The notes: generated by a model not told the origin, from the sequence alone. Numbered from the stretch's first letter, positions 1 through 6,647 are shown. The stretch: DNA of 6,849 bases from Desulfonema limicola (GCA_020722245.1 DYLE01000133.1:1-6849), one strand, 5' to 3'. Translations and numbers: made by a program.

Positions 1-407
1 TGATTTGCTTGGCGCTCTGCGTAGTGTTATGTGGCTGCAACACGGGTAAAATCCATTTCTGGTCGGATCTCCCCAACGACAGGGTTGCGGTCATCATGCC
101 GGAGCGGGACAAGGCGTTTACGGAGGTCTATATCGTCTCGGTGGATGGCGAGGAGGTGGGGTTTTTCGATTCGGCCGTGGAGGTTACCCCCGGCCTTCAT
201 ACCGTATTCGTGGTTGTGCTGATGGATTGCCCGTATATCCATGGCAACCACTACCTGCTCCAGCACCTCTCCTTTGAAGCAAAAAAAGGCTGCCTGTATA
301 CGGTGCACGGACGAATCGAAACGATGGACAATGAAGGCTACGTTTGGGTGACCACAAACACCCCGCCCGATGAGTACGTAGTGGGGGTTAAGCATATTCC
401 GCTATAG
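1..407 (+). CDS. Putative small lipoprotein, 5' end probably outside the window
   Basis: The reading frame is open from the first base to the TAG at 405-407. The first start-like codon inside the window is TTG at 9, but the codon that straddles the left edge ends in TG, so the true start may lie one base outside or further upstream. The visible N-terminus is a short hydrophobic run (LALCVVL) ending in LCGC, an acceptable lipobox, followed by a soluble domain of about 120 residues. That domain has a segment reading VSVDGEEVGFF and then VTPGLHTVFV, a pattern of 'DG ... PG-x-H' seen in small beta-sandwich periplasmic lipoproteins and PEGA-like domains. I do not recognise a named family and assign no function. 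It is probably anchored in the outer or inner membrane. The downstream gap of 183 bases contains a hairpin, so it is likely transcribed separately from hsp20. Confidence 0.6.
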   Translation, partial: ICLALCVVLCGCNTGKIHFWSDLPNDRVAVIMPERDKAFTEVYIVSVDGEEVGFFDSAVEVTPGLHTVFVVVLMDCPYIHGNHYLLQHLSFEAKKGCLYTVHGRIETMDNEGYVWVTTNTPPDEYVVGVKHIPL

Positions 408-515
408 AGGCCGCTGATCCGGGTGTTTCTTTTAAACCCGAAAAAAACTTCCTGGTTCTTCTTCCGCAGGTCTTCATCCGGCACGCTGACTACCGGCGGT
501 CTCCACTTTACAAAC

Positions 516-560
516 CGGCCGCATGATGCTAATGCCTTTTTTTTAGGAATCATGCGGTCG
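516..560 (+). promoter_or_regulatory. Long hairpin in the hsp20 leader
   Basis: Bases 516-527 pair with 549-560 in a 12-bp stem (11 Watson-Crick pairs and one G-U at 518/558) around a 21-base loop that contains eight consecutive T (537-544). The stem is followed by CTATTATTTT. It could be a weak terminator of the upstream lipoprotein gene, a structured element of the hsp20 5' leader, or a dyad for a regulator. It is not the CIRCE element. The structure is seen directly; any function is inference. Confidence 0.45.
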
Positions 561-590
561 CTATTATTTTAAAAACAACAGGAGCCGGGC

Positions 591-1037
591 ATGGAATACA
601 TCAAAATTCGGTTCGCCAATGATTTTGATAATGCAGGTTCAAAACTTGAAAAAAGCGTCACGGAGATGTTCCAGTCGATGAGTCCGATGTTCGCCTTTTC
701 AAAAAGCGCCTGGAAACCTCAGCTCGACCTCTATGAAACCGACGATGAAATTATCATTATCGCTGAAATCGCAGGGATTGAAAAGGAGGAACTGGAGCTG
801 GAAATAAACCGCCGCGTCGTCCGGCTCGCCGGAAGACGGCCGGGGATACCGCCGGCGGAAAATGGCAGGTATCGACTGGCCGAAATCCAGTACGGAACGT
901 TTGAAAGGATGCTTTACCTGCCCGCGCCGGTGGATACGGAAAAGGCCACCGCCTCATACCAAAAAGGACTCCTGCATATCCGTTTACCGAAACGGATTCT
1001 TAAAACCAGCTACAGCATTCCCATATCCGACGAATAA
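591..1037 (+). CDS. Small heat-shock protein, Hsp20/alpha-crystallin family
   Basis: This 148-residue protein has the size and layout of bacterial small heat-shock proteins, ATP-independent holdases that bind unfolding proteins as large oligomers in the cytoplasm. Residues 1-41 form a variable N-terminal arm rich in Phe and Met. The alpha-crystallin domain runs from about W41 (KPQLDLYETDDEIIIIAEI) to about 135, with the family's closing strand motif YQKGLLHIRLPK. The tail carries I143-P-I145, the I-x-I/V motif that docks onto neighbouring subunits. ATG at 591 is preceded by GGAG at 581-584, six bases away. lon starts 45 bases downstream, so the pair is probably co-transcribed, matching a shared role in handling misfolded proteins. 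The leader contains inverted repeats that may control expression. Family assignment is firm; the exact paralogue name is not. Confidence 0.93.
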   Translation: MEYIKIRFANDFDNAGSKLEKSVTEMFQSMSPMFAFSKSAWKPQLDLYETDDEIIIIAEIAGIEKEELELEINRRVVRLAGRRPGIPPAENGRYRLAEIQYGTFERMLYLPAPVDTEKATASYQKGLLHIRLPKRILKTSYSIPISDE

Positions 1038-1082
1038 CCCGCGCCTTGAATAAACGGCGGACACTATTTAAAGAGGTAACCG

Positions 1083-3437
1083 ATGAATCAACCGCAGCAA
1101 CCCAGGAACGCCGCGACTGAAAAACTCCCTGAAATCCTTCCGATTCTCCCCCTGTTTGATGTCGTGCTTTTTCCCAAGATGGTACTGCCGCTCATGGTAC
1201 TGCAGAGGGAATCCATCCGCCTGATTGATGAGGCCATGACAAAAAACCGGATCATCGGCGCCATCACCTCCACCTCCACGGAACCCAAGGCCGAGTATTT
1301 CACGGATGACCTCTACCTCGTCGGTTCCAGCGCGATTATCCTGAAAATGGCGAAGATAGATGAGGAAAAGGCCCAGCTGCTTCTTCAGGGACTGGGGAGG
1401 TTTAAGGTCAGGGAATACACACAGAAAAAGCCTTACTTCATGGCCAGGGTCGAGCCGCTCGAGGCGCAATGGACAAAGGACAAGGAGATCGATGCCATGA
1501 TGCTCAACCTGATCAACCAGTACCAGAAGGTTGTGCAGCTTTCTCCGGGTATGCCGTCTGAAATCGTCGCCATCGCCAGAACCCTTGACGAACCCGATAC
1601 CCTGTCGGACATGGTCACCTCCACCATCAACTCCACCACCAAGGAAAAACAGGAGATCCTTGAAACCCTGGACGTCAAACATCGCCTTAAAAAAGTCACC
1701 AAAATGGTGAACTACCAGCTCGAAATCCTCGAAATCGGCAGCAAGATCCAGTCCCAGGTTAAGGGGGACATGGATAAACAGCAGCGGGAGTATTACCTGC
1801 GCCAGCAGCTCAAGGCGATAAGGGAGGAACTGGGGGAGACGGACGAAACCAATGTCGAAATTGAGGAGTACCGGACGAAGATAAAGGAAAAAAACCTTCC
1901 GGAGGTGGCGGCCAAGGAGGCCCAGCGGGAGCTCGACCGCCTCTCCCGCATGCACCCCTCATCAGCGGAATACACGGTGGCCTCCACCTACCTGGACTGG
2001 ATCACGGAGCTTCCCTGGAATGACACCACCGAAGACAACCTGGATCTGGACAAGGCCCAGAAGGTGCTGGACAATGATCATTTCGGTCTTGAAAAGGCCA
2101 AAAAAAGGATACTGGAATACCTTGCGGTACGGAAATTAAACCCGGAAATCAAGGGGCCGATCCTTTGTTTTGCAGGTCCTCCGGGAACCGGCAAGACATC
2201 CCTGGGCCATTCCATCGCCCGCGCCCTGGGCCGCAGGTTCATCCGCATCGCCCTGGGCGGGATTCGGGATGAGGCGGAAATCCGCGGCCACCGCCGCACC
2301 TATGTGGGGGCCCTGCCCGGCCGCATCATTCAGGGGATTCGGCGCGCCGGATCCAACAACCCGGTCTTCATGCTTGACGAGATCGACAAGGTGGGGAGCG
2401 ACTTCAGGGGGGATCCGTCCTCCGCCCTTCTGGAGGTGCTGGACCCGGAACAGAATTTTTCCTTTGAGGACCATTACCTGGATGTCCCCTTTGACCTCTC
2501 CCGAGTGATGTTTATCACCACCGCTAATATTTTAGACACCATTCCGCCGGCCCTGCGGGACCGGATGGAGGTGCTGAGGCTTTCGGGATACACCCTGGAA
2601 GAAAAGGTCAAGATCGCCTTCAGGTATCTCATTCCCCGGCAGCGCAAGGCCAACGGGCTTAAAACCGGACAAATCCTGTTTACCAAGAGGGCGATCCAGG
2701 AGATCATCACCGGCTATACTCTGGAAGCCGGGCTTCGGAACCTGGAGCGGGAGATCGCAAACGTCTGCCGAGGGGTCGCCACCCGCATCGCCCGAGGGAA
2801 GACCCAGTCCTTAAAAATAGATAAGAAAAACATCGCCGAATACCTTGGCCCGATCCGGTTCACCAATGAAATGAAAAATCGGGTCGCCACCCCCGGCGTG
2901 GTCATGGGGCTGGCCTGGACAGAGGCCGGCGGCGATATTCTTTTTGTCGAGGCCACCGCCATGGAGGGGACCGGCAAGCTGACCCTGACCGGGCAGCTCG
3001 GCGATGTCATGAAGGAGTCGGCCACCGCGGCCTTGAGCTACATTCGAACCCATGCAGACGCGTTAAAAATCGAAAACAAATTCTTCCAGACCCATGACAT
3101 TCATATCCATGTGCCGGCGGGGGCGATCCCCAAGGACGGCCCGTCTGCCGGGGTGACCATGCTGACCGCCCTGGCTTCCCTGCTGACCGGCAAGACCACC
3201 CCCAGGGACCTTGCCATGACCGGTGAAATCACATTGCGGGGGCAGGTGATGCCGGTGGGCGGCATCAAGGAAAAGGTGCTGGCGGCCCACCGCGCCGGCA
3301 TCAAAACCATCATCCTGCCCGAATTCAATGAAAAGGACCTGGAGGATATTCCTGAAAAGGTCAAAACCGCCATCCGCTTTCGCTTTGTAAGCCAGATGCA
3401 GGAGGTTCTAAAAACAGCGCTAAAAAGCAAACGGTAA
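1083..3437 (+). CDS. lon: ATP-dependent protease Lon (endopeptidase La, LonA type)
   Basis: Lon is a cytoplasmic homo-hexameric AAA+ serine protease that unfolds and degrades damaged and short-lived regulatory proteins. The 784 residues equal the length of the E. coli enzyme. Residues about 17-210 are the N-terminal substrate-binding LON domain, followed by a helical coiled segment (about 215-300). The AAA+ module has Walker A GPPGTGKT at 365-372, Walker B FMLDE at 429-433, a sensor-1 Asn at 482, an arginine finger at R494 (DRME) and a sensor-2 Arg at 552 (EAGLR). The C-terminal protease domain has the catalytic Ser688 in KDGPSAG and Lys731 in GGIKEK; their 43-residue spacing is the same as the Ser679/Lys722 dyad of E. 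coli. ATG at 1083 follows AGAGGT at 1072-1077. No residue needed for activity is missing. It sits between hsp20 and rlpA in a tight row. Confidence 0.98.
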   Translation: MNQPQQPRNAATEKLPEILPILPLFDVVLFPKMVLPLMVLQRESIRLIDEAMTKNRIIGAITSTSTEPKAEYFTDDLYLVGSSAIILKMAKIDEEKAQLLLQGLGRFKVREYTQKKPYFMARVEPLEAQWTKDKEIDAMMLNLINQYQKVVQLSPGMPSEIVAIARTLDEPDTLSDMVTSTINSTTKEKQEILETLDVKHRLKKVTKMVNYQLEILEIGSKIQSQVKGDMDKQQREYYLRQQLKAIREELGETDETNVEIEEYRTKIKEKNLPEVAAKEAQRELDRLSRMHPSSAEYTVASTYLDWITELPWNDTTEDNLDLDKAQKVLDNDHFGLEKAKKRILEYLAVRKLNPEIKGPILCFAGPPGTGKTSLGHSIARALGRRFIRIALGGIRDEAEIRGHRRTYVGALPGRIIQGIRRAGSNNPVFMLDEIDKVGSDFRGDPSSALLEVLDPEQNFSFEDHYLDVPFDLSRVMFITTANILDTIPPALRDRMEVLRLSGYTLEEKVKIAFRYLIPRQRKANGLKTGQILFTKRAIQEIITGYTLEAGLRNLEREIANVCRGVATRIARGKTQSLKIDKKNIAEYLGPIRFTNEMKNRVATPGVVMGLAWTEAGGDILFVEATAMEGTGKLTLTGQLGDVMKESATAALSYIRTHADALKIENKFFQTHDIHIHVPAGAIPKDGPSAGVTMLTALASLLTGKTTPRDLAMTGEITLRGQVMPVGGIKEKVLAAHRAGIKTIILPEFNEKDLEDIPEKVKTAIRFRFVSQMQEVLKTALKSKR

Positions 3438-3447
3438 GGCTGGATAC

Positions 3448-4194
3448 TTGAAACCGGAAACCAGAATCTGGAAAAACTTAAAATGCATAGCCGTGCTGCT
3501 CCTGTTCTCCGGCGCGCTGTGTTGTTGTGTCCCGAAACCCGCGCCCCCACCGGCGGACTCATATTGGATCAACGGCAGGATGTATCATCCCCTGCCCGAC
3601 GCGTTCGGGTTCCGCGAGCAGGGGATCGCCTCCTGGTACGGGGACCCCTTCCACGGCAGGAAAACCGCAAACGGGGAAACCTACAACATGCATGCCATGA
3701 CCGCCGCGCATAAAACCCTCCCCTTCGGGACCATGGTCCAGGTCCGAAACCTTGACAACGGAAAAACCGCCATCGTAAGGATCAACGACCGAGGCCCGTT
3801 TGTCCGGGAAAGGATCATCGACCTGTCTTACAGCGCCGCCCGGGCCATCGGGCTTGTTCAAAACGGAACCGCCCCTGTTGAAATCGTCGCCCTGGGCACC
3901 GATGACGACCTCCTCCTTTTAACCAAAACCGGCGCCTTGGGTGAAAACCTTTATTTCACCGGTGAGTTCACCGTCCAGGTGGGCGCCTTTGCCGACCGGG
4001 CCAACGCGGAAAGGTTGAAAACAGAACTAGAAAGACGCTACAGCAACGTCACCATCGATCCGTTTACCCAGGACAATGCCTGCTTTTACAGGGTCCGGGT
4101 GGGATTGTTCACCTCCCTCAAGGAGGCGGAATCAAACGAACAGCGCATGATCGAAGAGGGGTTTACCAACGCATTTGCCGTGGCTCGGGATTAG
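3448..4194 (+). CDS. rlpA: RlpA: septal ring lytic transglycosylase with C-terminal SPOR domain
   Basis: RlpA-type proteins are envelope proteins that cleave peptidoglycan glycan strands lacking stem peptides and localise to the division septum through a SPOR domain. The 248 residues begin with a TTG start (AAGG at 3436-3439, eight bases upstream). The only nearby ATG, at 3483, is in another frame. Residues 1-27 form a lipoprotein-like signal: a basic start, a hydrophobic run, then C25-C26-C27, where the lipobox is not canonical. Residues about 57-150 are the double-psi beta-barrel, with GIASWYGD at 59-66, TANGETYN at 73-80, His88 and Asp114 in INDRGPF. This His/Asp pair is the conserved catalytic set. 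The SPOR domain spans about 172-248. It starts 10 bases after lon. The last 291 bases of the locus are duplicated at 5169-5459, so the 3' end has been involved in a rearrangement; this copy remains complete. Confidence 0.93.
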   Translation: MKPETRIWKNLKCIAVLLLFSGALCCCVPKPAPPPADSYWINGRMYHPLPDAFGFREQGIASWYGDPFHGRKTANGETYNMHAMTAAHKTLPFGTMVQVRNLDNGKTAIVRINDRGPFVRERIIDLSYSAARAIGLVQNGTAPVEIVALGTDDDLLLLTKTGALGENLYFTGEFTVQVGAFADRANAERLKTELERRYSNVTIDPFTQDNACFYRVRVGLFTSLKEAESNEQRMIEEGFTNAFAVARD

Positions 4195-4213
4195 AATCCA
4201 AAGCCTGTTCCCT
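3923..4213 (+). repeat. 291-bp direct repeat, copy 1 (3' end of rlpA)
   Basis: This segment begins inside rlpA at about codon 159, covers the whole SPOR domain, the stop codon and 19 bases beyond, and reappears in the same orientation at 5169-5459. By eye 288 of 291 bases match. The mismatches are at 4176, 4181 and 4190. Similarity stops abruptly on both sides, at 3922 and 4214. Copy 1 is joined in frame to the catalytic domain, so it is the functional one. Confidence 0.95.
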
Positions 4214-4281
4214 ATTAAGAATGCAAGAATGATTGAATTTCAAACATTGCCACATGGTGCACATTACCTATAGGGTAAGAA

Positions 4282-4479
4282 ATGAAAAAAATAGAAGAAA
4301 ATTATCAACGTATAACAGATGATCGGCGTTTGTTCGATATTCGCTTCTGGCAATCCCAAGGAGATCTTGCCATTTTCGAAGCGGTAACGGAAATGCTAAA
4401 CGATTATTTTTTAATTCGAGGAAAAAATGCTGACGAGCCCAGACTTCAGAGAACTGTTGAAAATTTTCGAAAAGCATAA
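4282..4479 (+). CDS. Small conserved-type protein upstream of the nucleotidyltransferase, possible antitoxin or partner
   Basis: This encodes 65 residues, charged and probably helical, with no signal peptide or membrane segment. Readable stretches are ENYQRITDDRRLFDIRFWQ near the start and LQRTVENFRKA at the end. ATG at 4282 has AGGG at 4272-4275, six bases upstream. Its last 53 bases overlap the next gene in a different frame, implying translational coupling. I recall similar short proteins in front of DUF6036/AbiEii-like nucleotidyltransferases, but I cannot verify that here. It lacks a visible helix-turn-helix, so it does not look like the AbiEi regulator. It also lacks an RxxxxH motif, so it does not look like a HEPN toxin. 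The base composition is AT-richer than lon or rlpA, suggesting transfer. The gene is likely real; its role as antitoxin or accessory protein is inferred from position only. Confidence 0.65.
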   Translation: MKKIEENYQRITDDRRLFDIRFWQSQGDLAIFEAVTEMLNDYFLIRGKNADEPRLQRTVENFRKA

Positions 4480-4900
4480 AATTCGCTATCTCATAGTGGG
4501 CGGATACGCAGTTATGAAATATAGTGAGCCACGTTTCACGAAAGACCTTGATGTGTTTATAGCGACTGATCAAGATAATGCTGAAGGTGTATATTCGGCC
4601 TTAAAAGAATTTGGTGCACCCCTGGAAAATCTTACTTCAGATGACTTTGCACAGAAAGGATATTTCTATCAGATGGGAAGGCCTCCCTTGAGAGTCGATA
4701 TTATGATGTCGATCCCAGGAATCGAGTTCGATGAGGCTTGGAAAAATCGTGAAGTGGTTCAATTGGATGATCTTAAAATTCTATTCATTTCACGATCTGA
4801 CCTTATCCGAGCAAAGGAAGCAAGCGGAAGGCCGCAAGATAAAATCGATATTGAAAAACTCAAAGAAGCCGAACAATTGGATAGGCTTGACAAGAAATAG
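4427..4900 (+). CDS. AbiEii/MNT-fold nucleotidyltransferase-like protein
   Basis: The 157-residue protein has the core of the DNA polymerase beta/minimal nucleotidyltransferase fold as found in AbiEii-type toxins and DUF6036 proteins. The glycine motif is IVGGYAV with G25-G26. The metal-binding pair D40 and D42 lies in FTKDLDVFI, and a third acidic residue, D91, in LRVDIMM. The C-terminal segment (SRSDLIRAKEASGRPQDKIDI) matches the usual ending of this family. All three predicted catalytic carboxylates are present, so it should be active in transferring a nucleotide to an unknown target. Known relatives modify tRNA or protein and act as toxins or, in MNT/HEPN pairs, as antitoxins by adding AMP to the partner. 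ATG at 4427 follows GAGGA at 4418-4422 inside the upstream gene, which it overlaps by 53 bases. It lies entirely inside the insert between the repeats. The fold is well supported; the biological role is inference. Confidence 0.82.
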   Translation: MLTSPDFRELLKIFEKHKIRYLIVGGYAVMKYSEPRFTKDLDVFIATDQDNAEGVYSALKEFGAPLENLTSDDFAQKGYFYQMGRPPLRVDIMMSIPGIEFDEAWKNREVVQLDDLKILFISRSDLIRAKEASGRPQDKIDIEKLKEAEQLDRLDKK

Positions 4901-4932
4901 CGCGCCGCTGACTAAGGCAAAGGAGATGGATA

Positions 4933-5163
4933 ATGGGCTATGCAAGAATTTTTTGGGTTTATGAAGACGATTGACGTCACATGAACGACGACGAAGATGC
5001 ATCTGCCATAGGTCGAAGAGTCTTAGAATTATTTCAACGCGGCGGGACTGGTTATGACCATATCGATTTTCCAAACAACTCTCCCGGAGTGTGTCAGGCC
5101 GGTCCATTTCACTCGCGCAATCGGCTATGCTTGAGTGGCGTGGCAACACGCTGCAAAGGGTGA
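4933..5163 (+). pseudogene. Decayed reading frame between the nucleotidyltransferase and repeat copy 2
   Basis: ATG at 4933 has a good ribosome site (AGGAG at 4921-4925, seven bases away) but gives only 13 residues (MGYARIFWVYEDD) before TGA at 4972. The same frame then resumes with ATG at 4981 and stays open for 60 codons to TGA at 5161, starting NDDEDASAIGRRVLELFQRG. The two parts could be one gene broken by a stop. The later residues look less protein-like, so the frame may also be shifted. I recognise no family. It could equally be noncoding spacer. The stretch 4901-5168 holds nothing else I can support. Confidence 0.25.
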
Positions 5164-5440
5164 AAGAGCCAAAACCGGCGCCTTGGGTGAAAACCTTTAT
5201 TTCACCGGTGAGTTCACCGTCCAGGTGGGCGCCTTTGCCGACCGGGCCAACGCGGAAAGGTTGAAAACAGAACTAGAAAGACGCTACAGCAACGTCACCA
5301 TCGATCCGTTTACCCAGGACAATGCCTGCTTTTACAGGGTCCGGGTGGGATTGTTCACCTCCCTCAAGGAGGCGGAATCAAACGAACAGCGCATGATCGA
5401 AGAGGGGTTTACCAACGCATTCGCCGCGGCTCGGGGTTAG
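5135..5440 (+). pseudogene. Orphan SPOR-domain fragment, duplicate of the rlpA 3' end
   Basis: The frame runs from GTG at 5135 to TAG at 5438-5440. The first 11 residues come from unrelated insert sequence (AWQHAAKGER). From 5169 onward it repeats the RlpA C-terminus, with two amino-acid changes near the end (Val to Ala, Asp to Gly) and one silent change. There is no signal peptide, no double-psi barrel and no convincing ribosome site. A SPOR domain must reach the periplasm to bind peptidoglycan, so a cytoplasmic copy is unlikely to work. I read it as a leftover of duplication or element insertion rather than a working gene. If exported by an unseen route it could compete with RlpA for septal glycans, but nothing here supports that. 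Confidence 0.8.
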
Positions 5441-5459
5441 AATCCAAAGCCTGTTCCCT
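5169..5459 (+). repeat. 291-bp direct repeat, copy 2
   Basis: This is the second copy of 3923-4213, offset by 1246 bases, with changes at 5422 (T to C), 5427 (T to C) and 5436 (A to G) relative to copy 1. It is preceded by AT-richer insert DNA and followed at once by a different, startless open frame. Recombination between the two copies would excise 1246 bp and leave one intact rlpA. Confidence 0.95.
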
Positions 5460-5460
5460 G

Positions 5461-5703
5461 TCCGCCGCCCCTTATTCGTATACATTTTTCAAGGCCTATC
5501 CGGACGGGTTTGTCCTTACTGACCTAAGAGAATACGGGAATGAGTTTTCATGGGTATCAAGGGCCGCTTTGGCAAATAAAATCCGTGCCGATTTAAATGA
5601 TTATCCCCCAACCAACCGAATGATTACGCTTGCCAACCGCAGCCGACCCCGATATAATCTCCATCCGGTAAATGCCGACCGCGCCATTGACGGGCCGGTT
5701 TAG
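5461..5703 (+). pseudogene. Possible 3' remnant of a truncated gene
   Basis: Eighty codons are open from the base after the repeat junction to TAG at 5701-5703, with no ATG, GTG or TTG near the 5' end. The residues read like real protein (for example YSYTFFKAYPDGFVLTDLRE and later PTNRMITLANRSRPRYNL), with balanced charge and aromatic content. I do not recognise a family. The frame is different from that of the SPOR fragment before it. The simplest reading is the C-terminal end of a gene whose front was lost when the repeat arrived. A caution is that the same frame is also open, by chance, through much of the repeat, so openness alone is weak evidence. The remaining 149 bases before the next gene hold no clear promoter or terminator. 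Confidence 0.35.
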
Positions 5704-5852
5704 TTCAGCAACATTTTATCCATCCTCCCTTTAACCTGTTTTGATATCCGGCGTCCTCGACGGCGGTCAACCCGGTCGATAACGCCTTTACCTTCAGCGC
5801 CAGACAGGATGAAGGATAAAACGCTGTTCGTTCAGCTCAGGAGACGAATACT

Positions 5853-6647
5853 ATGATCGGAGCAATCGCCGGGGACATAATCGGATCCGTCTATGAGCAC
5901 CGCCCGATCAAGACAAAGGACTTCCCTCTGTTCTCTGCTCAGTGCAATTTCACCGATGATACTGTTCTTACGGTTGCGATTGCGGACGCAATTCTTTCGG
6001 GGGTACCGTACGTGGATTCAGTGAGGAGGATTGGACGACGCTATCCTGGTGCCGGCTACGGCGGTTCTTTCATCAGGTGGCTACTTTCAGACCATGCCCG
6101 ACCGTACAACAGCTGGGGCAATGGCTCCGCTATGCGCGTAAGTCCGGTTGGGTTTGCCTTCTCAACCGAAGACGAGGTGCTTCAACAGGCGCGGATGACG
6201 GCGGAGATTACGCACAACCACCCAGAAGGCATTAAGGGGGCAGAAGCAACAGCCCTTGGGGTGTTTCTCGCCAGGACAGGGTACAACAAGGAAGCTATCA
6301 GGTCGCGCATCAAAAACCTCTTTGGCTACGACCTCGACCGGACTGTGGATGACATCCGTCCTTCCTATTCTTTCGACGTATCCTGCCAAGGCACTGTGCC
6401 CCAGGCGATCATTGCCTTCCTCGATTCAGAATCGTATGAAGACGCTATACGCAACGCGATCTCCCTCGGTGGAGACAGCGACACACTTGCTTGCATTACC
6501 GGCGGGATTGCGGAAGCGTTCTACGGAGGGGTTCCGCGCGAGATTCATGCCAAGGTGGTGGATTTGCTCACACCTGACCTGTGGAAGGTAACAAAGGCAT
6601 TCTGTGACAAGTACATAGAAAGCAGCCGAACAGATGGATGCCCCTGA
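5853..6647 (+). CDS. ADP-ribosylglycohydrolase family protein (DraG-like)
   Basis: Enzymes of this family remove ADP-ribose from proteins, nucleic acids or small molecules using two metal ions. The 264 residues fit the short bacterial subfamily; DraG itself is somewhat longer. Residues 1-15 read GAIAGDIIGSVYE, the family's opening helix. Metal ligands are expected at T34-D35-D36 (FTDDT) and at D208, D210 and T211 (GGDSDT). Other signatures are NGSAMRVSPVG from N90, THNHPEGIKGA from T120, and the closing ITGGIAEAFYGG. All key residues are intact, so the enzyme should be active in the cytoplasm. ATG at 5853 follows AGGAG at 5839-5843, nine bases upstream. The gene lies 94 bases before hsdM on the same strand, so the two may be co-transcribed. 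The substrate is unknown. A role opposing an ADP-ribosylating toxin or regulator is possible, but no ADP-ribosyltransferase is visible in the window. Confidence 0.93.
   Translation: MIGAIAGDIIGSVYEHRPIKTKDFPLFSAQCNFTDDTVLTVAIADAILSGVPYVDSVRRIGRRYPGAGYGGSFIRWLLSDHARPYNSWGNGSAMRVSPVGFAFSTEDEVLQQARMTAEITHNHPEGIKGAEATALGVFLARTGYNKEAIRSRIKNLFGYDLDRTVDDIRPSYSFDVSCQGTVPQAIIAFLDSESYEDAIRNAISLGGDSDTLACITGGIAEAFYGGVPREIHAKVVDLLTPDLWKVTKAFCDKYIESSRTDGCP

Noticed and set aside
420..440. A small hairpin (CGGGT/ACCCG) as terminator of the first gene
   Set aside because: The stem is short and is followed by A residues, not T residues, on the transcribed direction.
516..560. The hsp20 leader hairpin as a CIRCE (HrcA) operator
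   Set aside because: The arms do not resemble TTAGCACTC/GAGTGCTAA and the spacing is 21 rather than 9 bases.
1068..1955. A 295-codon open frame on the minus strand opposite the front of lon
   Set aside because: It lies wholly antisense to a clear lon gene, has no recognisable domain, and is explained by the codon bias of the GC-rich plus strand.
3483..3713. ATG at 3483 as the start of a separate 76-codon gene or of rlpA
   Set aside because: It is in a different frame from the RlpA domains and overlaps them completely; the TTG at 3448 gives the full signal peptide and domain set.
4972..4974. TGA read as selenocysteine in the small frame at 4933
   Set aside because: The context has no cysteine-like catalytic motif, no known selenoprotein family matches, and no clear SECIS-type hairpin was identified just downstream.
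4214..5168. An insertion sequence or transposon bringing in the cassette
   Set aside because: No transposase frame, no terminal inverted repeats at the insert edges, and the flanking repeat is much too long for a target-site duplication.
5748..5766. A hairpin between the gene remnant and the ADP-ribosylglycohydrolase gene, as a terminator
   Set aside because: The 8-bp stem has a central mismatch and no T run follows it.
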